A model generated the notes under the pieces. It searched no databases. It was not told the DNA's origin and saw nothing but the letters and a program-made list of their open reading frames with translations. Shown piece by piece: positions 8,869 through 17,863 of a stretch of 64,000 nucleotides of DNA. The stretch spans positions 186,001 through 250,000 of the forward strand of contig NZ_BDDS01000004.1 in assembly GCF_001653135.1 (NCBI RefSeq), read 5' to 3'. Made by a program: the position numbers and the translations under genes. Source of the DNA: Pseudoalteromonas neustonica (GTDB lineage: Bacteria; Pseudomonadota; Gammaproteobacteria; Enterobacterales; Alteromonadaceae). The first letter of the stretch is position 1; each line of letters begins with the position of its first letter.

Positions 8869-8886
8869 AAGTCAAGATTTGATCCC
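8869..8886. repeat. Palindromic GTCAAGATTTGA motif, right copy
   Basis: AAGTCAAGATTTGATCCC, one base different from the copy at 8103-8120 and in the same orientation. Confidence 0.6.
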
Positions 8887-8908
8887 TTTGGTTTTTATTT
8901 TTTTAATA

Positions 8909-9529
8909 TCAATATGTTAATAAATCTTCCCACTTTTTTTTATTTCCAATTTCAATTTTCTTAATAAAAACATCCATTCTTTCATCTTCACTGTTTTTTA
9001 ATATAGATAAAAAATCAATAAAGCTAATAGTTATTGGATTGTGCTTATTAAGCTTCGGCAAAATTTCTTTTGCTTCATCATATATATTGAAATCTTTATT
9101 AACAAAATAACACAGCAGGTAAAAGTTCGCTTTTTGAAATGAGCCTAACTCATTGAGTCTACTCTTTAGAAAATGGTAAAAATTGCCAATTTCAACTAAT
9201 TCGTTAACAGCTTTTGTAAGTGAATTAATCCTGTTCTCTAAAACCTCTTGAACATAACTATCTGTTGCCCCCTGTAATTTTTTGTTAATATGAGAATCCT
9301 CATTTTCGTCTCTAAATTTAAAAACAATCGGATCAATAAAGGGAAAACTAATCATTGGAGATGCCCAGTAAGATGTAGAAACCTTGCATCTAAAAACATT
9401 TATTGTGATTCCTAACTTCAACTCTCCACTTGATTTATTAAAAACAAATATATGCTCCCCTCCATTTTTTATATAATGTGAAAAATTTTTATTACTTTTA
9501 TAAATTTCCCTAATAATTTTGCTATTCAT
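8909..9529 (-). CDS. Unknown protein, likely immunity partner of the adjacent toxin tip
   Basis: A 206-residue cytoplasmic protein, rich in Lys, Asn and Ile, with no signal peptide or membrane segment. The C-terminal half (NFYHFLKSRLNELG, FYLLCYFVNKDFN) looks helical. I do not recognise a family. The ATG lies one base after the stop of a fragment carrying a PD-(D/E)xK-like nuclease motif, on the same strand. That tight toxin-then-immunity order is typical of polymorphic toxin systems. The AT-rich codon use differs from the housekeeping neighbours, which suggests transfer. The immunity role is an inference from position. Confidence 0.5.
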   Translation of the reverse strand: MNSKIIREIYKSNKNFSHYIKNGGEHIFVFNKSSGELKLGITINVFRCKVSTSYWASPMISFPFIDPIVFKFRDENEDSHINKKLQGATDSYVQEVLENRINSLTKAVNELVEIGNFYHFLKSRLNELGSFQKANFYLLCYFVNKDFNIYDEAKEILPKLNKHNPITISFIDFLSILKNSEDERMDVFIKKIEIGNKKKWEDLLTY

Positions 9530-9530
9530 A

Positions 9531-9722
9531 CTAATTTCCAGTTAAAGGCACAATCAAGACTAATTCAGTGCTTGTAGGTAAATTTATATTATACTTAGTT
9601 TGTTGATACGGATAAATAATTGGTAAGCCAGTTTTTAATTCAAATGCAAGGTATGGCTCATCTATAGGGCCGTAAGTAGCATCAGGCCGACTTGAACTTG
9701 TCATTCCCCAATCAGTTTTAAC
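9531..9722 (-). pseudogene. C-terminal tip of a nuclease-type polymorphic toxin
   Basis: About 63 residues remain. They contain TSSSRPDATYG and then YLAFELKTG, which fit the D...ExK catalytic pattern of PD-(D/E)xK (restriction-endonuclease-fold) toxin domains. The upstream part of the open frame (9723-9875) is not toxin: it overlaps the dispersed GATGACACCCATC repeat, so the delivery portion has been lost. The stop is one base from the start of the presumed immunity gene. It could be an orphan toxin-immunity cassette of the kind left behind Rhs or CDI genes. The family call rests on this short motif only. Confidence 0.5.
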
Positions 9723-9737
9723 ACCTAGTAAGGAACT

Positions 9738-9790
9738 AAGATGACACCCATCCAAATTATTTATTGGCAGCAAAACAACAAATGTATCGC
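9738..9790. repeat. Short dispersed repeat with GACACCCATC core, copy 3
   Basis: AAGATGACACCCATCC followed by AAATTATTTATTGG and AACAACAAA matches 7076-7127. It marks the breakpoint where the toxin coding sequence was lost. Confidence 0.6.
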
Positions 9791-10080
9791 ATGAAATCAG
9801 CTGGGAATAAATATTTTTAGGGAGGGCACCATTGAGCCAACACTTGTGAGTGTGCTTCGTGATACGCAGCATCAACCCAAGTCACCGTGTTTATTTGCCC
9901 AAATTAATGTGTAATCACTTATTTGGCTAAATGTGATTATTGGCACTGAATATCTGTTGGAGTTAGGTGCTTATTAACGGCTATTGAATGCGGAAAGCTT
10001 AGTGAATAATGGCTAGAGTTCACTATGAAAATCAATTAGTACTCTCCCATTAACTGAAACAGACAAGCAAGTACTTACTG

Positions 10081-10332
10081 TTATTTAAATGTGACTTTGC
10101 CACCAATCATTTTATACGCGGGCGCGCCGCGGACCATGGTTTCTCTTGCGAAGGATTTGTCACACCGGGGGCACACACAGGGTTTGGTGGTGTGATCTTG
10201 GGTTATACGTTCAATAAAGCATTTAATTAATGCTCCCTTCCCTCCTTTGCGATATTTAAAGAGGGGTGTTTTGCAATTAGCACAATAAATATCGACCGTT
10301 TTTGTTGGGCCTTTTTTATTCGGTTTAGCCAT
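10081..10332 (-). CDS. Small zinc-ribbon protein
   Basis: An 83-residue basic protein with two CxxC knuckles (CANC near residue 18 and CPRC near residue 54), which together would bind one zinc. The linker FKYRKGGKGALIKC and the tail RGAPAYKMIGGKV are distinctive. I recall similar small proteins in other gammaproteobacteria, without a known function; nucleic-acid or ribosome association is possible. It is probably transcribed alone, 43 bp from the neighbouring membrane-protein gene on the same strand. Confidence 0.65.
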   Translation of the reverse strand: MAKPNKKGPTKTVDIYCANCKTPLFKYRKGGKGALIKCFIERITQDHTTKPCVCPRCDKSFARETMVRGAPAYKMIGGKVTFK

Positions 10333-10375
10333 TTAGGAATTACTTTACATAAAATAGTGCGTGTACTTTAACAGT

Positions 10376-10780
10376 TTAAGGCCACATCCCCAACACTAAG
10401 CCCATTAAAGTAAATTGCAAAACATGATAGCCGCTGTTTACTAAAAATAACTTAAGTGGTCGCTGTTCGAAAATATAGCTCATCCCGAACGAACTACTCA
10501 CCCAACAAATGCCTATTGCAAAACCAGCGCCAACGGCCACTCCAAGTGTGGGGTGCGGTCCAATAAATAACGATAAACTGAACGCCATAATTAAAGATAA
10601 AACAAAACTGCCGCCAAAAATCCATTTTGGATCAGAGTCTTTCAAATCTAACTCTGTTAACCCGCAACCTTCCATCCAAGTTCGTTGAAAGAGTAAAGGT
10701 GAATACCAAATGCCACCAAGCATAAAGGCTGATAATGCCGCTAGTAGGATTGCTAAAATATTTAATTGAGAAAAATCCAT
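10376..10780 (-). CDS. DUF1761 membrane protein
   Basis: A 134-residue protein with four predicted membrane helices (about residues 8-26, 53-72, 78-97 and 113-132). The N-terminal pattern AFMLGGIWYSPLLF, with a Trp-Met pair after it, is typical of DUF1761 proteins, whose role is unknown. The ATG is at 10780. The gene lies between the zinc-ribbon gene and the RegA-like regulator, with about 130 bp separating it from the latter, so it is likely a separate unit. Confidence 0.75.
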   Translation of the reverse strand: MDFSQLNILAILLAALSAFMLGGIWYSPLLFQRTWMEGCGLTELDLKDSDPKWIFGGSFVLSLIMAFSLSLFIGPHPTLGVAVGAGFAIGICWVSSSFGMSYIFEQRPLKLFLVNSGYHVLQFTLMGLVLGMWP

Positions 10781-10909
10781 AAATACAACTCATGTTAACT
10801 GCACAAAAAGTGATTATTATTTCACTGTAGTTAATAATAGTCGAAGCAGCAACCAGTAGCGGCGCTTATAAAGAAGAAATATTCAGGGTTTTCTCATTTG
10901 ACAGCACTT

Positions 10910-11443
10910 TTATTTTTGAACGGGCTTTTTTTGTAACTTACGTTGTAGTGTACGCCTATGCATATTAAGTTGGCGCGCAGTGGCTGATACATTCCCTTGA
11001 TTACTGTGTAAAACTTGCTGAATATGCTCCCATTGTAAGCGTTCTGTAGACATAACCGTCGTTGCAGGATCCACTGGTAGGTCAGAAATAGCCTCGCTTA
11101 CACCTTTTAGCGCTTTAACTAAAGTCAGCATATCGACCGGCTTAGTTAGGTAGTCGTTAGCCCCTAAACGCATTGCTTCAACGGCGGTTGCTATACTTGC
11201 AAACCCTGTCAGTAACACCAAGTGAGAATTCGGTAATATATTACGCAACGGTGAAATCAACGTTAAACCATTGTCGTCTGCTAATTTCATATCTAATAAT
11301 ATATGAGTGGGTAAAAACGTTTTTGCAACGAGTAACGCATTGTGACTATCGTGCGCTTTTTCGCAATTAAATCCTTGCTTGGTGAGGCCGCGCGCGAGCG
11401 TATTTGCTAAATTAATATCATCTTCTATGATAAGTAACTTCAT
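10910..11443 (-). CDS. regA: RegA/PrrA/ActR-type redox response regulator
   Basis: A 177-residue regulator. The receiver domain (residues 1-120) has the acidic pair EDD near residue 7, the phospho-Asp in HILLDMKLADDNG and the KPVD lysine. The C-terminal Fis-type helix-turn-helix (NVSATARQLNMHRRTLQRKL) is the hallmark of RegA proteins, which have no ATPase domain. It overlaps the stop of the regB-like kinase gene by four bases (ATGA), so the two are co-translated. In the family RegA switches respiratory and energy-generating genes according to quinone or redox state. Targets here are not visible. Confidence 0.88.
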   Translation of the reverse strand: MKLLIIEDDINLANTLARGLTKQGFNCEKAHDSHNALLVAKTFLPTHILLDMKLADDNGLTLISPLRNILPNSHLVLLTGFASIATAVEAMRLGANDYLTKPVDMLTLVKALKGVSEAISDLPVDPATTVMSTERLQWEHIQQVLHSNQGNVSATARQLNMHRRTLQRKLQKKPVQK

Positions 11444-12696
11444 AAAACGGCCTCTTGTTTTGCCGTTATTGCTAATTGAACTTTCGCTACACCGCCGCCT
11501 TGAGGGTGGTTAAATAACGTTAATGATCCTTGCAGGCGTTCAAGCGTCACATTTGACAGTAGCACTGCCATTCCCATACCTGTTTCGCTGGGCATAAGTT
11601 GGCCTCCTAGCTCGCTTAATTGATCTGCTGTGAAGCCCTTACCAAAATCTCGAATTGATAAATTAATCGCAACAGGTTGTTTTTGCGGAAATAGCTGCCA
11701 ACTTAATGTGATTGTTTGTTTTGCTGTTTGCTGATTTGCTGTTACCGCATTTTGAAGCAGATTTAAAATGGCAGGTAACAACATTGCATCGCTGATAACC
11801 GTGTATTGTGGTGTTTCATTTTCCCATATTAGTTGTTGACTAGGGTATTGTAACAACATCGTATCTTGTATTTGCTCAGCTAAGCTAGATAAGGGCATTG
11901 AAACTGTTTTGCCTTGAGATCTTAGCTGCTCTGATAGCCGTCTAAAATTGCTCAACTGATTAGTGCATTGCTGTAAGGGTTGCTGCATATCGGCAACAAT
12001 TGGGTTATCGGGTTGCTCATCAATTAATTCTTCAAACAGTAATTGTAAGTTTGTTATTGGACTTGCTAATTGATGAGTTATTTGCGCAGCTGCGCCATCG
12101 AGAGTTACAAGCTGCTCTGCTCTTAATTGTTTTTCGCGGGTGCTGGCAATAATGCGTTCTCTTGAATGTAGTGCACGGTTCATTGCCCCGACTACCAGTG
12201 CTATAACACTGGCGCTTATGACAAAGTTAACCCACATCCCGATAAAGTGACTGGTCATATCCATATGATGCATAGTGTGTTGTGGCATTTTAAATAATAA
12301 AATACTGTATGCGGCAATTGCTAGCATGGCTATATATGCAAGTCCTTTAGCGCTTACGCTCACTGCTGCAATCATAATAGGTAATAATAATAACGACACA
12401 AACGCATTTGTTGCCCCGCCACTAAAGGAGAGTAAGACAGCTAAAAAAAGTACATCAGCCGTAAGCTGCATCAACATCCCAAGCTCTTTAGCTTTACCAA
12501 CATTACGATAAGCAATAACACTTAAAATTTGAAATACGGCTTCTAGCGAAATAACCACCAGCAAAGGCAGTAATGCTATTTGATGACCTAATAAAAAGTA
12601 TACGGCAATAACCGCGATGAGCTGAATTACAATTGCGCCACTGCGTAACATCAGCAAACGACTAATAGCAGGATCTGTGCGCATTAAAAATGCCAT
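11440..12696 (-). CDS. regB: RegB/PrrB/ActS-type redox-sensing histidine kinase
   Basis: A 418-residue kinase with six membrane helices in the first 180 residues. The loop FSGGATNAFVSL corresponds to the conserved quinone-binding segment of RegB, with Ala where NPF is usual. The H-box is GAAAQITHQLASPITN. A Cys in QQCTNQL, about 45 residues after the histidine, aligns with the redox-active cysteine of RegB. The ATPase domain is short but has N and G boxes (NLLQNAV, DFGKGF, GMGMAV). Start ATG 12696 has AGG upstream. It forms a pair with the overlapping regA-like gene. Confidence 0.87.
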   Translation of the reverse strand: MAFLMRTDPAISRLLMLRSGAIVIQLIAVIAVYFLLGHQIALLPLLVVISLEAVFQILSVIAYRNVGKAKELGMLMQLTADVLFLAVLLSFSGGATNAFVSLLLLPIMIAAVSVSAKGLAYIAMLAIAAYSILLFKMPQHTMHHMDMTSHFIGMWVNFVISASVIALVVGAMNRALHSRERIIASTREKQLRAEQLVTLDGAAAQITHQLASPITNLQLLFEELIDEQPDNPIVADMQQPLQQCTNQLSNFRRLSEQLRSQGKTVSMPLSSLAEQIQDTMLLQYPSQQLIWENETPQYTVISDAMLLPAILNLLQNAVTANQQTAKQTITLSWQLFPQKQPVAINLSIRDFGKGFTADQLSELGGQLMPSETGMGMAVLLSNVTLERLQGSLTLFNHPQGGGVAKVQLAITAKQEAVL

Positions 12697-12742
12697 ATTT
12701 TTTGCCTAAGGAGTTTTTGAGCAAATAAAAGAGTAGTGGTAT

Positions 12743-13147
12743 TTAATCGTCATCCATCGAAATACTAAAAACAGCACAAGGAGTGCCTTGATGAAAAACC
12801 ATTTTCCAATGTCCATCGGTTAAGCGCCACAACGACATACGTAATGAGTAATTAAATTCAGCTCGCGCTGAGCGCCGATAAGCAGCTTGATAGCTTAGCT
12901 GTACGATTTCATCACTAAGCATACGCCCTTTAAAGTGTTGATTATAAAATTGCGGAACAACCTCTGTCGGCAATCGTGTTAACACTTGGTACTTATTAAA
13001 AACAGTCCCATTGGCAGCAATTTCGATAAAATCATCGTCTAATAACGCGTCCAAAGCTTGCTCTGATTGGCGGACTTCTGGATCAAGTAATTGTCGTTCT
13101 GCATCAATTAAATGATTAAACAATGATGCCTTTATTTTGCTGCCCAT
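12743..13147 (-). CDS. NTF2-like protein (DUF4440/SnoaL-type)
   Basis: A 134-residue protein with the profile of an NTF2-fold domain: an N-terminal helix (NHLIDAERQLLDPEV), the LDDDFIEIAANGTVF strand segment, and a C-terminal strand pair ending SLWRLTDGHWKMVFHQGTP. DUF4440 proteins often act as small ligand-binding or accessory domains; the substrate is unknown. Its ATG is eight bases from the stop of the upstream amidohydrolase gene on the same strand, so they are probably one operon. Confidence 0.72.
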   Translation of the reverse strand: MGSKIKASLFNHLIDAERQLLDPEVRQSEQALDALLDDDFIEIAANGTVFNKYQVLTRLPTEVVPQFYNQHFKGRMLSDEIVQLSYQAAYRRSARAEFNYSLRMSLWRLTDGHWKMVFHQGTPCAVFSISMDDD

Positions 13148-13155
13148 GATGTACC

Positions 13156-14469
13156 TTACAATTGGTTTTTATATACGTTGCCTGCTTTCATCACAAACTG
13201 CACATTTTTTAATGTCGTTATGTCATCAAGAGGTGAGCCATTTACGCTGATGATATCTGCTTGTTTACCAACACTCAACTGCCCTAGCCTGTCTTGTTGG
13301 CCAAGTAACTTTGCTGCATCAACCGTTGCTGACATAATAGCCTGTTTTTCACTCATTCCATATTTAACTAACAGCACAAACTCATCCGCATTAAGCCCAT
13401 GACGAGAAACGCCTGAATCAGTTCCAAATGCAATGTTAACCTTGTTTTTAAGTGCCAGCTTAAATGAGGCTTCCATTTTAGGGGCGACCTCGCGTACTTT
13501 GTCAGCAATGGCTGTTGGCATGTTTGGATTACTAAGCACCTCTTTACTCACCGTTGCACCAGCTAATAATGTTGGCACTAAATACGCGTTGGTTTTATTA
13601 AATAGTTCCATGCTCTCTTTTGTTAAATAAGAGCCATGCTCAATTGAATCAACACCTGCTTTTAGCGCCGCATTAATACCTTGCGTTCCATGGGCATGAG
13701 CTGTGACCTTGCGCCCTAAATGGTGTGCAGTATCGACTATTGCAGCCAGTTCATCATCACTTAATTGTTGATTAACACCCGCGGCAGTATTACTCAACAC
13801 ACCACCTGTTGCTGTGATTTTGATCACGTCAGCGCCATTTTTTATGACATTTCGTACAGCTCGGCGGCAATCATCGGCACCATTGCACACGCCTAAACTG
13901 CTCGTCATTACATCACTTACTTCTTTACGGTAACCATGTAAGTCGCCATGTCCGCCGGTTGCTGTTATTGCATTTCCCGCAGCAAAAATTCGTGGCCCTG
14001 TAATATCACCTCGTTCTACTGCGCGCTTAAGCGGAAAAATAACTTTATAATTCCCCCCTAAATCACGTACCGATGTAAACCCAGCATCTAAACTGCGTTT
14101 TAAATATTTTATCGAACGCAGCGCGTTATCAGCTTCATATTCAGTTAGCCATTGATGCGGGTTAACTGTCGCATCACGCTCAAAAGTTACATGAACATGC
14201 ATATCAATAAGCCCTGGCAGCACAAACTGATTTTTTAAATCAAAAACATGCGCATCAGGTAATTTAAGTTCGACAACACTTGGAAAGCCTTTAACAATGT
14301 CTGTGATAATGTTGTCTTTAATTATTATGGTGCGCTGTTTTTCAAGTGTTTGCTTCGCCCCTAATAACACGGAACCCGCATATATAACGGTGGTATCTGT
14401 TGCAATACTTTGCGGTGAAAGTAGCGTTAAGCTCAAAGTTGCGAGTGTAGTTAATAGTTTTTGTTTCAT
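13156..14469 (-). CDS. Secreted metal-dependent amidohydrolase (imidazolonepropionase/prolidase-like)
   Basis: A 437-residue enzyme with a signal peptide (residues 1-22). Metal and catalytic residues of the amidohydrolase superfamily are visible: HVHV after PGLIDM, the carboxylated-lysine strand VIKITATGG, AHAHG, IEHGS and FGTDSG. The subgroup with the GGHGD loop often cleaves Xaa-Pro or other dipeptides, or hydrolyses cyclic amides. I choose ATG 14469 because GAGG lies just upstream; a TTG 18 bases earlier would include that site in the coding region. The enzyme probably acts in the periplasm on peptides. It is likely cotranscribed with the NTF2-like gene. Confidence 0.85.
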   Translation of the reverse strand: MKQKLLTTLATLSLTLLSPQSIATDTTVIYAGSVLLGAKQTLEKQRTIIIKDNIITDIVKGFPSVVELKLPDAHVFDLKNQFVLPGLIDMHVHVTFERDATVNPHQWLTEYEADNALRSIKYLKRSLDAGFTSVRDLGGNYKVIFPLKRAVERGDITGPRIFAAGNAITATGGHGDLHGYRKEVSDVMTSSLGVCNGADDCRRAVRNVIKNGADVIKITATGGVLSNTAAGVNQQLSDDELAAIVDTAHHLGRKVTAHAHGTQGINAALKAGVDSIEHGSYLTKESMELFNKTNAYLVPTLLAGATVSKEVLSNPNMPTAIADKVREVAPKMEASFKLALKNKVNIAFGTDSGVSRHGLNADEFVLLVKYGMSEKQAIMSATVDAAKLLGQQDRLGQLSVGKQADIISVNGSPLDDITTLKNVQFVMKAGNVYKNQL

Positions 14470-14622
14470 GTTTGCCTCTTTTTTCAACTACCATTACCGT
14501 AATTAACGTGTAATTACCATTATTTACGATGTAACAGACCTATGACCTAGTCTTGTAGCTGGGTTTTTGGTATAAAACACACCATAGATGAAAGATTTCT
14601 GACCATTTAAAGAGAACACATA

Positions 14623-15702
14623 ATGACTTACGCACATATAACTGGTTGGGGTAAATGCATTCCACCGGCTCGTATCACTAATGATGATATTAGCCAAATT
14701 GTTGATACTAATGATGAATGGATCACCTCGCGCACTGGGATAAAAGCCCGCAGAGTAAGCCATGTTACTACTGCTGAACTGGCAACAGTTGCAGCTAAAC
14801 ATGCGCTTGCCTGTGCTGGCGTTGATGCTAAAGATATTGACCTAGTCATACTCGCAACCTGCACCCCCTCTACAATGGTGGCTAATACGGCATCGCTTGT
14901 GCAAAAAAATATTGGTGCCGTAGGTGCAGCAGCTATGGATACAAATGCTGCATGCTCAGGTTTTTTATATGCACTACAAGCAGCAACAGCACAAATACAA
15001 GCAGGCATGATTAAAAAAGCAGTGGTTATTGCCGCTGAGCGGATGACTTGGTATATAAACTGGGAACGTCGTGACAGTGCAGTATTATTTGGTGACGGCG
15101 CAGGAGCGGTTGTTCTTGAGGCTGCAGAGTCACCCGCTGGACTACTTGCTACTAAAGCGGGTTGTGATAGTGAAGATCGTGATATTTTACACATTAGAAA
15201 CTGTGGCAGCGACTTAAATAAATACCAGCCTATTGGCCCGTCAGACTTACTCTTTGAAGGCCGTGAGATTTTCAAACGTGCAGTTAAAGGGATGAGCGAA
15301 GCGTGCGATGATGTGTTAACACAAGCAGATTTAAGCCTTGATGAAATTGATGTACTTGTTCCGCATCAGGCTAATTTACGTATTATTCAGGCTATTCAAC
15401 AGCGCTTAAAAGTTGCTGACGAAAAAGTAATGGTAAACATTGGTGAATACGGTAATACATCAGCGGCAACCATTGCAATCGCATTATGTGAAGCTGTAGA
15501 GCAAGGTTTAATAAAACCACATGCCAATATAATGTCTGCTGCATTTGGAGCAGGTTTAACGTGGGCTGCAAGTTATATTAAATGGGGTAAGCGTGTAGAA
15601 CCGATTGCCATCAGTGATGCCGTATTACCGCCATGTGATAAAACAGGGTTAGAGCTAATTGCACCCGCTGTAGCAGCATGCGAAGGTACCGATCGTAAAT
15701 AA
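14623..15702 (+). CDS. FabH-like 3-oxoacyl-ACP synthase III
   Basis: A 359-residue thiolase-fold condensing enzyme. The Cys-His-Asn triad is intact: [18 protein letters not shown] and YGNTSAA. It would condense an acyl-CoA starter with malonyl-ACP. At about 40 residues longer than E. coli FabH, with an extended C-terminal tail, it is probably a paralogue for a special starter or a secondary pathway, as no fab genes are adjacent. It is divergent from the amidohydrolase operon. The ATG has AAAGAGAA upstream, and the gene is followed by a strong terminator. Confidence 0.85.
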   Translation: MTYAHITGWGKCIPPARITNDDISQIVDTNDEWITSRTGIKARRVSHVTTAELATVAAKHALACAGVDAKDIDLVILATCTPSTMVANTASLVQKNIGAVGAAAMDTNAACSGFLYALQAATAQIQAGMIKKAVVIAAERMTWYINWERRDSAVLFGDGAGAVVLEAAESPAGLLATKAGCDSEDRDILHIRNCGSDLNKYQPIGPSDLLFEGREIFKRAVKGMSEACDDVLTQADLSLDEIDVLVPHQANLRIIQAIQQRLKVADEKVMVNIGEYGNTSAATIAIALCEAVEQGLIKPHANIMSAAFGAGLTWAASYIKWGKRVEPIAISDAVLPPCDKTGLELIAPAVAACEGTDRK

Positions 15703-15733
15703 CCACGCTGTCGGTAACTATATCAATAAAAAG

Positions 15734-15754
15734 TAGCGATAAAAAGTATCGCTA
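15734..15754. other. Small perfect inverted repeat downstream of the FabH-like gene
   Basis: TAGCGATA and TATCGCTA arms (8 bp) around AAAAG. There is no T-tract. It may be a transcript-end stabiliser ahead of the main terminator. Confidence 0.4.
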
Positions 15755-15772
15755 AATAGTTACCTAAATAGC

Positions 15773-15823
15773 ATTAATGAGCTTTACGATAAATGCCTAA
15801 GCACCATCGTAAAGCTCATTAAT
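15773..15823. terminator. Bidirectional terminator between convergent genes
   Basis: Perfect 18-bp arms (ATTAATGAGCTTTACGAT and its complement) around a 15-base loop. It sits between the rightward FabH-like gene and the leftward aminopeptidase gene and would serve both. Confidence 0.8.
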
Positions 15824-15831
15824 TACTTTAA

Positions 15832-17205
15832 TTACTTAAAACGGTTTTGTAAGTAGTTAAATACCGCACGAATACCTAAAGCTTCACCGCCAACTGGGCG
15901 CCCCGGTAATGAGCGAATATTCCACGCCATAACATCAAAATGTACCCATGGCGTTTTCGGCTCTACAAATTCTTTTAAATATAAAGCTGCGGTTATTGCA
16001 CCACCAAATGGAACACTGGCACAGTTAGCCATATCAGCTACGTCACTTTTTAACAAACTTTTATACTGCTCAAATAAGGGTAATTGCCATACAGGATCAC
16101 TCACATGCATACCTGCATCAATTATACCGTTAGCAACATCACGCTCAGTTGAGAAAAAACCCGGTAACTCGGTCCCTAAAGCAACACGGCAAGCACCCGT
16201 TAGCGTAGCAAAATCAACAATCAACTCTGGATCATCATTTTGGGCTTCAGTAAGTGCATCACATAATACTAAGCGCCCTTCGGCATCTGTATTATCAATT
16301 TCGACCATTATTCCTTTACGCGTTTTAATCACATCCCCTGGGCGAAATGCATTACGTGACACTGCGTTTTCAACAGCGGGCACTAACACACGTAATCGCA
16401 CCGGTAAATTGGCAGCCATAATAAGCTGAGCTAATCCTATAACATGCGCTGCGCCGCCCATGTCTTTTTTCATGTTGCGCATACCTGAGCTTGGTTTTAA
16501 ATCAAGCCCACCCGAGTCAAAACATACACCTTTACCTACTAACGTGATCAAAGGAGCATCTTTTTTACCCCAGTGTAGGTCAAGTAATCGTGGCTTATTC
16601 TCGCTTGCACGTCCAACCATATGAATTGTTGGGTAGTTTTGCTCTAGTAACTCATCGCCAACCCACTCGCTAAACTCACCTTCGTAGGTTTGTGCCAAAT
16701 CCGCCATTACTTGCGATAAATGCTGCGGCATCATGTCAGCGGCGGGTGTATTCACTAAATCACGAACCAAATAAATAGCATTAGCTTGTTGCTTTAAGCG
16801 TTCAAATAGCACTTCATCTGCAATTGCTAATTGTGCTTTTACTGCGCTTTTTTCTTTATATTCGCTAAACTCATAGCCGCCTAACATAAAACCAAGTGCA
16901 ATCTGTTCTAGTTGTTGCTCACATTCTTGTATTTGGTAAGTGCCAGCAGGTAGCTTATTTGCAAGATCTCCAGCTAACCAGAAATCATCAATACTATGTA
17001 CTAAACAATAAACATGGCTTAATGCGCCACTTTGTGGATTAACAACTAAAGCGAGGCCTTGTTTCTCAAAATCACAACTGTTTAACCAATTTTGTAAAAA
17101 AATCGGCTGTTGTTCTTGCCATTCAGCTAAGCCATTTTTAACAATGAAAGATAAGGGTATACCAGAGGAACTATGACGAATTAATGCGCTCATTAAATGA
17201 CTCAT
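15832..17205 (-). CDS. M17 leucyl aminopeptidase family protein
   Basis: A 457-residue peptidase. The N-terminal 150 residues are the variable regulatory domain. The catalytic domain carries the family signature NTDAEGRLVL and the zinc-ligand strands VGKGVCFDSGGLDLKPS and MKKDMGG. It would remove N-terminal residues from peptides in the cytoplasm, using two metal ions. Its length and the divergent N-terminus fit the second, PepB-like branch found beside canonical PepA. The ATG at 17205 is followed by a second Met four codons on. It is monocistronic and converges on the terminator at 15773-15823. Confidence 0.9.
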   Translation of the reverse strand: MSHLMSALIRHSSSGIPLSFIVKNGLAEWQEQQPIFLQNWLNSCDFEKQGLALVVNPQSGALSHVYCLVHSIDDFWLAGDLANKLPAGTYQIQECEQQLEQIALGFMLGGYEFSEYKEKSAVKAQLAIADEVLFERLKQQANAIYLVRDLVNTPAADMMPQHLSQVMADLAQTYEGEFSEWVGDELLEQNYPTIHMVGRASENKPRLLDLHWGKKDAPLITLVGKGVCFDSGGLDLKPSSGMRNMKKDMGGAAHVIGLAQLIMAANLPVRLRVLVPAVENAVSRNAFRPGDVIKTRKGIMVEIDNTDAEGRLVLCDALTEAQNDDPELIVDFATLTGACRVALGTELPGFFSTERDVANGIIDAGMHVSDPVWQLPLFEQYKSLLKSDVADMANCASVPFGGAITAALYLKEFVEPKTPWVHFDVMAWNIRSLPGRPVGGEALGIRAVFNYLQNRFK

Positions 17206-17287
17206 TTAAAATAATATAATGAACAAGCATACCAATATCTAATCCTAAAAGGTATAGCTTGATAACTATCCATTTAACTCGCTGGCA

Positions 17288-17713
17288 TTATTTTTTTACA
17301 TTTGTCTCATGCTTTTTAGCCTCAGCATCTTCTAAGGCAATCTGTTTATCTATCTCTTTAATCGGTTTATTAATATTAAAAGAACTCGGTAAAACATCAA
17401 CACCCACCCATTGTCCTAATTTAACAACCAAAGGAATAGTAATAGGCGCAAAGGGTAAAACAGCAAACACACCAAGCCCTAACCCTTTAAGAATATCAAC
17501 AAATTGTGCATTTGCTTTTTGTAAATCCTCTTTACTTACATCTCCTTGGGTGTAACGCCGGTAAATTGTAAGCATCTCTTTAGTTTCTTGCTTCTCTTGT
17601 GCCAAAGCAAGTTTTAAAGCCACCATAGCGCGCCTAAAACGCAACTGTTGGCGCTTTTTACTAATTTTTGCCACCCGCACAGGAGCTCGGTGAATAACTT
17701 TATATATTCGCAT
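17288..17713 (-). CDS. LETM1-like small protein
   Basis: About 141 residues. The C-terminal half contains LKGLGLGVFAVLPFAPITIP and then VKLGQWVGVDVLPSSF, which matches the hydrophobic core of LETM1-type domains. In mitochondria that family works in ion homeostasis; the bacterial role is not known. One membrane-inserting segment lies at about residues 80-105. The N-terminus is strongly basic (KKRQQLRFRRAMVALK). I choose ATG 17713 (AGAG just upstream); an ATG at 17770 has no ribosome site. It is divergent from the small cysteine-rich gene. Confidence 0.65.
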   Translation of the reverse strand: MRIYKVIHRAPVRVAKISKKRQQLRFRRAMVALKLALAQEKQETKEMLTIYRRYTQGDVSKEDLQKANAQFVDILKGLGLGVFAVLPFAPITIPLVVKLGQWVGVDVLPSSFNINKPIKEIDKQIALEDAEAKKHETNVKK

Positions 17714-17863
17714 AAACTCTATTCTCACATAGCCTAAGCACTTAACAAAGCACAATTTAATAAGTCGCATATATATTTGAAAAAAGAAGTGTTTGCTATT
17801 AAAAATGGGCTCATACGCTATAATAGTTTCTTTTTAAATCTCCAATATCAACTAGTGAATATA

